Positions 1-5,541 of a stretch of DNA of 5,541 bases are shown piece by piece. Position 1 is the first letter of the stretch. Every line of letters starts with the position of its first letter. The DNA comes from Flavobacteriales bacterium (lineage in GTDB: Bacteria; Bacteroidota; Bacteroidia; Flavobacteriales; Crocinitomicaceae), in contig CANCEQ010000215.1 of the NCBI GenBank assembly GCA_947375085.1, positions 1-5,541 on the forward strand. The letters are read 5' to 3'. A program made the translations under genes and the position numbers. Under the pieces are notes generated by a model that saw only the letters and a program-made list of their open reading frames with translations, was not told where the DNA came from and searched no databases.

Positions 1-734
1 CCTATTATTCATCGTTTAAAGCAGGAGGATTTGGGGAGAAAGATAATTACATGATCACCTTTAAAAAGTTTGTGGAACCACCATTGGTTGTTTTAAAAGG
101 ATTGATTACCGATCCTTACGGGAAAGTGCCTGAAATTGTCTATATCACAGTGACAGATAATGAAACAGAAAAGATAGTTGGGACCTATCACACCAATTCG
201 GTAAGTGGAAATTATTTATTGATTTTACCTCCAGGAAAAAACTACAACATTACCTATGAAGCGGATAACTACTTATTTCATTCTATAAACATTGACGTAA
301 AGGACAGTTCTAATTTTTACGAAATTCACGAAGTAGTAAAATTGCAACCGCTTGTAGTTGGAGCAAAAATTGTGTTAAAAAACATCTTCTTTGATTTCGA
401 TAAATCCACTTTGCGTCCCGTTTCAAATACAGAATTGGCCAAGTTGTATAATCTGCTGAAAAAGTATCCTAAAATGGTCGTTGAAATTTCGGGTCATACC
501 GATTCAAAAGGAAACGATGATTACAATCTAATACTCTCCGATCAACGTGCGAAAGCGGTAGTAGATTATCTGATTGCCAAAAACATCAATAAAAATCAAA
601 TGGTCGCAAAAGGCTATGGAGAAACACAGCCGATGGTTTCAAATACCAATCTAGATGGAAGCGATAATCCTGCTAATCGACAATTGAACCGACGTTGTGA
701 GTTAAAAGTTATTGGGATTGAAACGGTGAAGTAG
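1..734 (+). CDS. C-terminal part of a PD40 / OmpA-family outer-membrane-associated protein (5' truncated by window)
   Basis: The frame is open to the left edge (first full codon at position 3), so the ATG at 51 is an internal Met and the gene starts outside the window. The 16 residues before that Met end in GGFGEKDNY, which looks like the last strand of a PD40/WD40-like propeller blade. Numbering from the Met at 51, residues ~12-83 form a carboxypeptidase-regulatory-like beta-sandwich, and ~107-222 an OmpA_C peptidoglycan-binding domain with FFDFDKSTLRP, GHTDSKG, LSDQRA, GYGE and NRR. D151 and R166 sit at the spacing of the Asp/Arg pair that binds diaminopimelate in OmpA proteins. The expected role is a periplasmic link between the outer membrane and peptidoglycan. 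The order propeller, regulatory domain, OmpA_C matches PorE of type IX secretion, but many paralogues share it, so a PorE assignment is only a possibility. TAG is followed directly by an in-frame TAA. No clear terminator follows. Confidence 0.93.
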   Translation, partial: YYSSFKAGGFGEKDNYMITFKKFVEPPLVVLKGLITDPYGKVPEIVYITVTDNETEKIVGTYHTNSVSGNYLLILPPGKNYNITYEADNYLFHSINIDVKDSSNFYEIHEVVKLQPLVVGAKIVLKNIFFDFDKSTLRPVSNTELAKLYNLLKKYPKMVVEISGHTDSKGNDDYNLILSDQRAKAVVDYLIAKNINKNQMVAKGYGETQPMVSNTNLDGSDNPANRQLNRRCELKVIGIETVK

Positions 735-795
735 TAAACTATAATTATACAACTTTTCAGAATAATAATACAATAAAATAAGCGCTTAGACATTC

Positions 796-803
796 CATCT
801 TTG
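796..803 (+). promoter_or_regulatory. Possible -7 box for the receiver gene
   Basis: CATCTTTG matches the Bacteroidetes -7 consensus TAnnTTTG except at the first base. It would give a start of transcription about 25 bases before the ATG at 836. No convincing TTG -33 element is found 19-21 bases upstream, so the gene could also be read from the OmpA gene through the 101-bp gap. Apart from this box, that gap holds only AT-rich sequence. Confidence 0.3.
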
Positions 804-835
804 TAGTTCATTTTAAACGTAATAGTAGTATCAAA

Positions 836-1330
836 ATGGAAGAGAAAAAATTAAATTTATTCATAGTAAACAATGACCCGCTATTGATTTCAACTTTGAA
901 AGCATACTTAGAAGATCGTTTTAAAAATAGTTTAAAAATTTCGACTTTTACAGATTGGGAAAGTTGTTTGACCGCTGTTTCTGAAGATACAGACATTGTT
1001 ATTTTGGAATATATTTTAAAGAATAAAAATGTTGGGTTAAAAGTTTTACAAGCAATTAAAAAAATTAATCCGATTACTGAAGTAATTATGTTTTCAAGTA
1101 ATCAAGATGTAGCCCAAGCAATTGATTCAATCAGATTGGGAGCAAAAGATTCGATCGTTAAAGGTCGTAAAGGTTCATTCCGAAAAATCATTTCATTAGT
1201 AGGTAAAATTGTTCAAACACCCATTCGAATTTTAGTAAAAGAGTTTGGAGTTTCTAAGTACTTAGCCATTTTTTTAATGACCTTTTTTACAATGTGTTTA
1301 ATTGTATTGTTTACTATGAAAGAATTTTAG
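836..1330 (+). CDS. Degenerate receiver-domain protein with C-terminal transmembrane anchor
   Basis: This 164-residue protein has a response-regulator receiver fold (~6-125) followed by a short basic linker and one hydrophobic segment (~143-160), ending in KEF. The fold is recognised from the FIVNNDP start, the DIVILEY strand, the VIMFSS strand and the GAKDSIVKG end. Key positions are altered: the two acids that bind Mg2+ are N12 and N13, the phospho-accepting Asp is E58, the Thr/Ser switch is S87, and the conserved Lys is K109, followed by Gly rather than the usual Pro. Phosphorylation as in normal receivers is therefore unlikely; Glu could mimic the phosphorylated state. There is no DNA-binding or enzymatic output domain. 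I infer a membrane-tethered protein-interaction module, with the receiver facing the cytoplasm. The start is ATG in an A-rich context without a Shine-Dalgarno site, as is usual in this phylum. Partner and pathway are unknown. Confidence 0.85.
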   Translation: MEEKKLNLFIVNNDPLLISTLKAYLEDRFKNSLKISTFTDWESCLTAVSEDTDIVILEYILKNKNVGLKVLQAIKKINPITEVIMFSSNQDVAQAIDSIRLGAKDSIVKGRKGSFRKIISLVGKIVQTPIRILVKEFGVSKYLAIFLMTFFTMCLIVLFTMKEF

Positions 1331-1387
1331 AAAATAATCTTCCATCATTGTTCGAATCCTTTTTTAAACCCTACCTTACCAAACCTC

Positions 1388-1402
1388 TTGACAATCTGTC
1401 AA
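1388..1402. promoter_or_regulatory. Perfect inverted repeat TTGACA-ATC-TGTCAA, possible operator or hairpin
   Basis: Two perfect 6-base arms are separated by 3 bases, 16 bp before the TTG start of the dioxygenase gene. The size and symmetry suit a dimeric repressor site; in RNA it would be a weak 6-bp hairpin. No regulator for it is encoded in the window, and a chance occurrence in this AT-rich DNA is possible. Confidence 0.3.
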
Positions 1403-1418
1403 TTGTAACTCCCCAACT

Positions 1419-2012
1419 TTGGAACATACATTTGATACGTTGATCAACAGTTTTATCAAAGATAAAATTGGAATAACAGAGGATTTTTTGAGTAAAAGCT
1501 TATCATTACACTTGACAAATAACTTGAAATCCCTTTTCTCAAAAGACCAACTAACACTCGCAGGAACCGGAAAATCAGCAGATATAGATCGCTCAAAATT
1601 AGTGCGAGGAGATAAAATATTTTGGTTAGACCGAAGTCACAAAGATGAATTTGAAAATTCCTTTTTCGATGTAATTGATGCCTTTGTGTTGTACCTCAAT
1701 TGTACTTGTTATACTGGAATTACAAGTTACGAATTCCATTATACCCTTTATGAACCAGGGACATTCTACAAAAAACACATCGACCAATTTCAAAACAACG
1801 ACAGTCGTCAATATTCAATGATTTTTTATCTCAACGAAAATTGGAAAGCAATAGACGGAGGAGAATTGTGTATACATCAAGCCAATTCATCACAGTCCAT
1901 TTCGCCTACAAATGGTAAAAGTGTTTTTTTTAAAAGCAACGAATTAGAACACGAAGTACTGAATACTACCAAAAATAGAATGAGTATAACGGGTTGGTTT
2001 AAAGTGGGTTGA
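1419..2012 (+). CDS. 2-oxoglutarate/Fe(II)-dependent dioxygenase (prolyl-4-hydroxylase / SM-20-like fold), TTG start
   Basis: The 197-residue protein shows a complete non-haem iron dioxygenase site: H120-x-D122 (KKHIDQF) and distal H178 (ELEHEV) for Fe(II), and R187-x-S189 (NRMSITGWF) for the 2-oxoglutarate carboxylate. MIFYLNENW and DGGEL (~134-150) are typical of the 2OG-FeII_Oxy_3 family. Such enzymes couple 2-oxoglutarate decarboxylation to hydroxylation; the substrate, protein or small molecule, cannot be told. It appears cytosolic, with no signal peptide or membrane segment. The start is TTG at 1419. The frame has a stop at 1389-1391, and the first in-frame ATG encodes M134, beyond the HxD motif, so a non-ATG start is needed. 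EHTFDTLIN fits a family N-terminus. TTG at 1440 is the main alternative. The gene is probably monocistronic and ends 2 bp from the convergent flippase gene. Confidence 0.9.
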   Translation: MEHTFDTLINSFIKDKIGITEDFLSKSLSLHLTNNLKSLFSKDQLTLAGTGKSADIDRSKLVRGDKIFWLDRSHKDEFENSFFDVIDAFVLYLNCTCYTGITSYEFHYTLYEPGTFYKKHIDQFQNNDSRQYSMIFYLNENWKAIDGGELCIHQANSSQSISPTNGKSVFFKSNELEHEVLNTTKNRMSITGWFKVG

Positions 2013-2014
2013 TT

Positions 2015-3445
2015 TTACTCCTCCATTCTAAACTGCTTTCTCAAGGCTTTGATATGAATCATTTTAGTAGCAAACATAGCGATGATACCAAGAACTAATT
2101 CAATCACTAAGTGTACATAATTCACTTTTTTAGTTTGAAGAAAAAAGAAAATTGCAAAAATGGAAATAGTGTAAAGAATGTATCGGTTGACCATTTTTAC
2201 AGAGAATTCGAAATCGAACATTCTTGCACTATAGAAGAATTGAAGAACTGCAACAAAGGTTTGCGTACTAAAAGCAGCAATAGCAGCTCCTTCTGCACCT
2301 AAAGATGGAATCAAAGCAAAATTCACACTTAAATTAACAACGATGGCAAAAGCTGAATAACGAATCAAGGTTGCTAAACTACCGTGAGCCGTTAATAAGG
2401 TTCCGAAAATAAGACTGAAACACATTCCAATAAAGCTCAACATCAACCATTGAAAACTTGGAATGGATTCTTTTACATTGGTATGATAAATCAATTTCAC
2501 GATGAATTCACTGTTCGTATAGCAGAATCCAATCATCAGCATAGCACCTCCAATTAATAAATTCCCTCCCGTTCGTAACAGCGGTAGAACAGATTCCTTT
2601 TTTTTCAGGAGTTTGGCAAACATTGGAAATAACAAGTTTGAGAAAATCATTCCGAAAAGGAAAAATGCATCTAACAAACGAAAACCTTGAGCATAAATTC
2701 CTGCTTCGTGTTTTCCATGAGGATGCAAACGTTCTAATATTACTGCATCACTTCTGGTATAAATCATCATTAATAAAACAAGAACCGCAAACGGAATACT
2801 TTTTTTGACAACGGCCAACGAGAAGACATAATTCCAAGAATAATTTGGTTTCCCGATTTGTACCAACAACAAAATAAAAGCAATTATCGCCGTAATTCCA
2901 TAACAAGCCGTTTGAATCCAAATAAACCATTCAATTTTAAAATCTGTTCTCGATAAAAGTAGGATTCCACAGAAAAGAATTAAAAGTAAACGATCTAAAA
3001 TAGATATAAGAGCTTCTGTTTTAAAGAACAGTAATCCAGTGAAATGACTTCTAAAATAAGCGATAGCAGTAACAAAAAACTGATTGATTACTAGAAAGAT
3101 CAATAAGTAAAATTCCCTAGCTCCATATCCAATAATAGCCCCTAAAGTAAACGTGATAATGACATAGATGAAAAATAAAAGCAATCGAAATGAAAGCAAT
3201 TTCCCCATATATCTTGAAACAATTTGAGGATATTGAGCGATGTTTTTAACCGTGAAATTATTGATTCCTAAATCCATCACGATGTTAAACATAAAGGACA
3301 AATTCAATAATGAAAAATATAAACCATATTCTTCAGCTCCCACTCGATTTTGAACCGTTGCATCAATCCCAAAAATGGCAAATGGTTTCACCAAAAGGTT
3401 CAAAACCACCATCAAAAATAAATTTAAAATGAACTTTTTTTGCAC
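2015..3445 (-). CDS. Wzx-like polysaccharide/oligosaccharide flippase (MOP superfamily), GTG start
   Basis: This 476-residue, strongly hydrophobic protein has the length and roughly 12-14 membrane segments usual for lipid-linked oligosaccharide flippases. The N-terminus carries the family pattern KPFAIFGIDATVQNRVG and DLGINNFTVKNIA (~20-70). FRSHFTGLLFFKTEALIS and the following DRLLLILF (~131-158) resemble Bacteroidetes O-antigen transporters, and the C-terminus is a short basic tail. It is expected to flip undecaprenyl-linked glycan across the inner membrane for O-antigen, capsule or glycoprotein assembly. The start is GTG at 3445; only two in-frame codons separate it from an upstream TAG. 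The next candidate, ATG for M12, would cut into the first membrane segment, so GTG is preferred. No glycosyltransferase or polymerase is adjacent in the window; the only glycan-related neighbour is the upstream FkbM methyltransferase. Confidence 0.9.
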   Translation of the reverse strand: MQKKFILNLFLMVVLNLLVKPFAIFGIDATVQNRVGAEEYGLYFSLLNLSFMFNIVMDLGINNFTVKNIAQYPQIVSRYMGKLLSFRLLLFFIYVIITFTLGAIIGYGAREFYLLIFLVINQFFVTAIAYFRSHFTGLLFFKTEALISILDRLLLILFCGILLLSRTDFKIEWFIWIQTACYGITAIIAFILLLVQIGKPNYSWNYVFSLAVVKKSIPFAVLVLLMMIYTRSDAVILERLHPHGKHEAGIYAQGFRLLDAFFLFGMIFSNLLFPMFAKLLKKKESVLPLLRTGGNLLIGGAMLMIGFCYTNSEFIVKLIYHTNVKESIPSFQWLMLSFIGMCFSLIFGTLLTAHGSLATLIRYSAFAIVVNLSVNFALIPSLGAEGAAIAAFSTQTFVAVLQFFYSARMFDFEFSVKMVNRYILYTISIFAIFFFLQTKKVNYVHLVIELVLGIIAMFATKMIHIKALRKQFRMEE

Positions 3446-3478
3446 GTATATCTAATTGATGTTCTTTAAAATCTATTT

Positions 3479-3508
3479 CAAAGTTAAGAAACGGTTTTGA
3501 ATTTGTAA
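3479..3508 (-). promoter_or_regulatory. Predicted promoter of the flippase gene
   Basis: Read on the minus strand, TAACTTTG (3486 down to 3479) is a perfect match to the Bacteroidetes -7 box TAnnTTTG. TTA at 3508-3506 is one base off the TTG -33 element, with a 19-base spacer. Transcription would start near 3472, leaving a leader of about 27 bases before the GTG at 3445. The position between two same-strand genes, just past a hairpin, suggests that the flippase has its own transcript. Confidence 0.5.
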
Positions 3509-3523
3509 GGGATAATTTTTCTT

Positions 3524-3558
3524 TCAATAGGATAGGGTTTTAAACTCTATCCTATTGA
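3524..3558 (-). terminator. Strong inverted repeat downstream of the FkbM gene, possible terminator
   Basis: Arms TCAATAGGATAG (3524-3535) and CTATCCTATTGA (3547-3558) are perfectly complementary over 12 bp around an 11-base centre that can pair further. It lies 8 bases past the FkbM stop codon and before the flippase promoter, which is where a terminator would be expected. However, the bases after it on the minus strand are A-rich (AAGAAAAATTATC), not a U-tract, so intrinsic termination is uncertain. RNA 3'-end protection or a dyad binding site are alternatives. Confidence 0.45.
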
Positions 3559-3566
3559 CCGGAAAA

Positions 3567-4295
3567 TTATTTCGAAATAAAAATAAAATTCTGACTGATG
3601 TGTTGATTCGAATCAAACGAAATCAATTGATTATTTTTTACGATATAAGCTTGATAGGAAAGAGAAGCAAGCAATTCAAAACAATTTGTTCGATTTTGAT
3701 TGTCCCACAATTCAGCATATATAATTGGGTGATCTCTTTCTAATAATTCTTTTGCCCCTTTCAATGCAAAATATTCGAAATTCTCAACATCGATTTTAAT
3801 TCCTTGAATTTTTTCAGTTTTTAATTGATTGTCAAGTGTGTCTAGTTGCACTTCGAATTCTTCCCCTTCGTTCCATTCAGTGATTGATTCGTGTTTAACG
3901 TGACTCAATCCTTGCATTTTCGTTTTTCCGTTTTGAGGAAGAATCATTTTTACACTACCGCTCGTTTCTCCAACTGCAATTTCGTGTAATTGCACTAATT
4001 TTAAATTGAATTTCGCGATAATTTTCTTTAAAACAGAAATATTTGACGGAATTGGTTCGAAAGCGTGAATCGTTGTAGTCGGTAAATGTTGACCTAAATG
4101 AGCCGTCATAATTCCAATGTTGGCTCCCACATCAAGAACAGAACCTTCGCCGTCTTTTAACAAAGAAAGAAAATGAAAGAAGTCTTTTTCATTCGAATCA
4201 TTTCGTAACGTTCGAATCTTGAACAATGAAAAGACATAAAGATAGAATTGGAATCCTAAAACTTTTTGCAATATGTACTTAACCGTATTTTTCAC
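3567..4295 (-). CDS. FkbM-family SAM-dependent methyltransferase, GTG start
   Basis: The 242-residue protein has a Rossmann methyltransferase core: motif I VLDVGANIG (~53-61), HAFEP (77-81) with E79 placed to bind the ribose of SAM, and the FkbM signature IKIDVENFE (166-174) followed by LKGAKELL. IIYAEL (~191-196) follows in the last third. Members O-methylate sugars or small molecules; next to a flippase, methylation of a surface glycan residue is the likely role, though this is inference from context. A hydrophobic stretch at ~14-25 may associate with the membrane but is too weak to call a segment. The start is GTG at 4295: an in-frame TAG lies just two codons upstream and the first ATG encodes M63, after motif I, so ATG initiation would destroy the enzyme. 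TTG at codon 9 is the only nearby alternative. No clear promoter is seen upstream. Confidence 0.9.
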   Translation of the reverse strand: MKNTVKYILQKVLGFQFYLYVFSLFKIRTLRNDSNEKDFFHFLSLLKDGEGSVLDVGANIGIMTAHLGQHLPTTTIHAFEPIPSNISVLKKIIAKFNLKLVQLHEIAVGETSGSVKMILPQNGKTKMQGLSHVKHESITEWNEGEEFEVQLDTLDNQLKTEKIQGIKIDVENFEYFALKGAKELLERDHPIIYAELWDNQNRTNCFELLASLSYQAYIVKNNQLISFDSNQHISQNFIFISK

Positions 4296-4372
4296 CCAAT
4301 TCTATTAACGCAGTAAAAATAGAAAAATTGTGCGAAGAAACAGTCAATTTGAATCTAGATGTTTTGATATAT

Positions 4373-4421
4373 AGATTTAATCACAGTGGACACGGAGTAG
4401 AAATCGCAGAGTATCACAGTG
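4373..4421 (+). repeat. Left arm of ~48-bp imperfect inverted repeat (CACAGAG type)
   Basis: It begins AGATTTAATCACAGTG (4373-4388) and ends GTATCACAGTG (4411-4421). Both blocks recur in inverse orientation at 4653-4700, with 14/16 and 10/11 identity and almost the same spacing (38 versus 37 bases between block starts). The middle ~22 bases are poorly conserved except GGAGT. Degenerate CACAGAG-like units are spaced through it. Confidence 0.65.
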
Positions 4422-4511
4422 TTTTTTATTATAATTGATTTTATAATTAATGCGAAGTAATATTTTATTTGGTCTTTCCATAGAATTAGCTGTAAATTTT
4501 CCGTAATCGCG

Positions 4512-4530
4512 TTTCGCTTTTTCAGCGAAA
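4512..4530. repeat. Short hairpin TTTCGCT / AGCGAAA
   Basis: Perfect 7-bp arms flank a TTTTC loop inside the repeat-bounded block. It has no U-tract consistent with a terminator on the minus strand. It is probably part of the internal structure of the element. Confidence 0.4.
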
Positions 4531-4613
4531 AGAAGCGTGGAGGAAAGTATTTACCTGCGATTTCTCGTAATGGAGTGAAGAGAAAAATTCCTTGGGAAGA
4601 TCCTTGATTTTTG

Positions 4614-4639
4614 CTTACTTTTTATCAAGAAAAAGTAAG
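4614..4639 (-). terminator. Perfect 10-bp hairpin downstream of the response regulator, possible terminator
   Basis: CTTACTTTTT and AAAAAGTAAG pair perfectly around the 6-base loop ATCAAG. On the minus strand it lies about 60 bases past the response-regulator stop. The stem is AU-rich and no long U-tract follows on either strand, so it may end transcription only weakly; it may instead be a structural part of the repeat element in which it lies. Confidence 0.4.
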
Positions 4640-4652
4640 ATATAACTTTAGT

Positions 4653-4700
4653 CTCTGTGATACATCGTGAAAACTCCTTTTAAACTCTGTGGTTAAATCT
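4653..4700 (-). repeat. Right arm of ~48-bp imperfect inverted repeat (CACAGAG type)
   Basis: Read on the minus strand it starts AGATTTAACCACAGAG (4700-4685) and ends GTATCACAGAG (4663-4653), matching the left arm at 4373-4421. Its outer end is one base from the TAG of the response-regulator gene, so the arm forms the first part of that gene's 3' untranslated region. Confidence 0.65.
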
Positions 4701-4701
4701 C

Positions 4702-5391
4702 CTATTTTACCATGAATTTAAACCCTTTCCCATGCACATTCATAATCTCAATCGCTTCATCCTCTTTCAATAACTTTCTCAATTTCGCGATGTAGACATC
4801 CATACTTCTACCATTGAAATAATTATCATCGCCCCAGATCGCTCTTAAAGTCGCTTGACGATCCAAGATTTCGTTCTGATTTTTAACTAACATCGTCAAC
4901 AATTGATTCTCTTTCGTTGTCAGTTTTTTATCACCTTCCTGTAAATGAAGTACACGCAATTCAGGTTCAAAAGGTATTTTTCCAACCATTACAATTGTAT
5001 CTTCTTCATTTTTAGGAGTTTCTACACGACGAAGAATAGCAGTAATACGAGCTAATAATTCCTCCATAGAAAAAGGTTTCGTTAAATAATCATCTGCACC
5101 AAGAGCAAAACCTTCTAATTTATCCTCTTTTAATCCTTTTGCAGTAAGAAAAAGAATAGGAACCTTACGATCGATTTCACGAATTTCTTTCGCTAACGTA
5201 AAACCATCCATCACTGGCATCATCACGTCGAATAAACAGAAATCAAATTTTTGTTCGTTGAAACGTTCGAAAGCAGCTTTTCCATTACGAACCAAGTCCA
5301 CATCAAAACCTTTCGATTTCAAGTAGGTTTGCAATAATAATCCTAAATTATCATCGTCTTCAGCTAATAAGATGTTTGTTTTTTTGCTCAT
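4702..5391 (-). CDS. OmpR/PhoB-family response regulator, RprY-like
   Basis: The 229-residue protein is a full-length transcriptional response regulator. The receiver (~5-122) has the acidic cluster EDDD at 11-14, phospho-acceptor D55 in LFDVMMPVMDGF, switch T83 in FLTAKG, and K105 in DYLTKPFSMEEL. The winged-helix domain (~132-228) has LTTKENQLL, the recognition-helix region GRSMDVYIAKLRKLL (~194-208) and the wing NVHGKGFKF. These segments resemble Bacteroides RprY as I recall it. It should be phosphorylated by the kinase encoded just upstream and then bind promoter DNA; its targets are unknown. Start is ATG at 5391. The kinase stop codon is only 2 bases upstream, so the two genes are almost certainly one operon with translational coupling, and the promoter lies outside the window. 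All catalytic residues are intact, in contrast with the degenerate receiver at 836-1330. Confidence 0.95.
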   Translation of the reverse strand: MSKKTNILLAEDDDNLGLLLQTYLKSKGFDVDLVRNGKAAFERFNEQKFDFCLFDVMMPVMDGFTLAKEIREIDRKVPILFLTAKGLKEDKLEGFALGADDYLTKPFSMEELLARITAILRRVETPKNEEDTIVMVGKIPFEPELRVLHLQEGDKKLTTKENQLLTMLVKNQNEILDRQATLRAIWGDDNYFNGRSMDVYIAKLRKLLKEDEAIEIMNVHGKGFKFMVK

Positions 5392-5393
5392 AG

Positions 5394-5541
5394 TTAGTTA
5401 TTTATTCTGATTGTAAAAGTAGATCCTTTTCCTACAACACTTTTCACACTTACGTTCCACCCGTGAAGTTCTGAAATGACTTTCACATAGCTTAAACCAA
5501 GTCCAAAACCTTTCACATTGTGTAAGTTACCCGTTGGAATA
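5394..5541 (-). CDS. C-terminus of a sensor histidine kinase (5' part outside window)
   Basis: Only the last 48 codons are in the window; translation of the minus strand from the right edge gives the end of a HATPase_c domain. [10 protein letters not shown] is the G2 ATP-lid motif, followed by ISELHGWNV and the closing strand [10 protein letters not shown] typical of histidine kinases. The residues before G2 (PTGNLHNVK) resemble RprX-type kinases of Bacteroidetes. It should autophosphorylate on a His encoded beyond the window and donate to the regulator at 4702-5391. Its stop codon (TAA, 5394-5396) is 2 bases before the regulator ATG. Confidence 0.93.
   Translation of the reverse strand, partial: IPTGNLHNVKGFGLGLSYVKVISELHGWNVSVKSVVGKGSTFTIRINN

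Larger units (their letters stand above)
4296..4701. other. 406-bp gene-free region holding a repeat-like element
   Basis: No credible gene is present; the longest in-frame stretch starting with ATG that I examined (4450-4506, +) encodes only 18 residues with no family resemblance. The left 77 bp (4296-4372) would hold the FkbM promoter, but no good TAnnTTTG box is seen there; TATTTTTA with a distant TTG is the weak best candidate. The rest (4373-4700) is a block bounded by imperfect inverted repeats, with two internal hairpins and a near-perfect tandem pair TTATAATTGAT / TTATAATTAAT at 4429-4451. It begins one base after the response-regulator stop codon. Confidence 0.7.

Noticed and set aside
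51..53. ATG at 51 as the true start of the OmpA gene
   Set aside because: The frame is open to the window edge and the upstream residues continue a PD40 propeller blade, so the gene is truncated rather than starting here.
740..749. TATAATTATA palindrome after the OmpA gene as a terminator
   Set aside because: Only A-T pairs with no loop and no following T-run; expected by chance in AT-rich DNA.
614..996. Minus-strand open frames overlapping the OmpA end and the receiver start
   Set aside because: They are antisense to two clear genes and show no family features.
1439..1448. GTTGATCAAC 10-bp palindrome in the 5' coding part of the dioxygenase
   Set aside because: It is explained by the codons for a plausible N-terminus and is not paired with any other site; chance is likely.
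2111..2930. Short open frames of 60-63 codons on both strands within the flippase gene
   Set aside because: They lie wholly inside a well-supported membrane protein gene and have low-complexity translations without any domain; they are shadows of the real frame.
4450..4506. Small + strand open frame of 18 codons in the gene-free region
   Set aside because: Very short, no ribosome binding context, no recognisable family, and it lies inside the repeat-like block.
4336..4700. A decayed protein-coding gene in the gene-free region
   Set aside because: The minus-strand translations I tried from the 4440-4640 interior are broken by stops and show no recognisable domain; the repeat-bounded structure explains the region better.

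Overview
The window looks like an AT-rich chromosomal segment from a member of the Bacteroidota, most probably a flavobacterium-like organism. I infer this from the protein families: a PD40/carboxypeptidase-regulatory/OmpA_C envelope protein, an RprX/RprY-like two-component pair, and a Bacteroidetes-type O-antigen flippase beside an FkbM methyltransferase. The lack of Shine-Dalgarno sites and the presence of TAnnTTTG-type promoter boxes agree with this. The genus cannot be fixed from the sequence alone.

Layout. Three genes lie on the + strand from the left edge: the 3' end of a large OmpA-family protein (1-734, cut by the window start), a small degenerate receiver-domain protein with a C-terminal membrane anchor (836-1330), and a 2-oxoglutarate/Fe(II) dioxygenase (1419-2012). 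The dioxygenase converges on the minus-strand genes with only 2 bp between stop codons. The minus-strand block, read right to left, is a histidine kinase C-terminus (5394-5541, cut by the window end), its OmpR-family response regulator (4702-5391, 2 bp behind the kinase), a 406-bp gene-free region, an FkbM methyltransferase (3567-4295), a hairpin and promoter region, and a Wzx-like flippase (2015-3445).

How the parts may work together. Kinase and regulator form one signalling operon. The FkbM methyltransferase and the flippase both fit surface polysaccharide or glycan assembly, although a promoter-like motif and a hairpin between them suggest separate transcripts. The OmpA protein has the C-terminal order of domains seen in the type IX secretion component PorE and its many paralogues. 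No complete pathway is present.

Most noteworthy are: (1) the receiver protein, in which the phospho-accepting Asp is replaced by Glu and both metal-binding acids by Asn, with a transmembrane tail added; (2) a 328-bp non-coding block bounded by ~48-bp imperfect inverted repeats of a CACAGAG type, resembling a miniature or interspersed repeat element; (3) three consecutive genes (dioxygenase, flippase, methyltransferase) that must start at TTG or GTG. I found no complete novel defence or mobile system, no tRNA or rRNA, and no CRISPR array.
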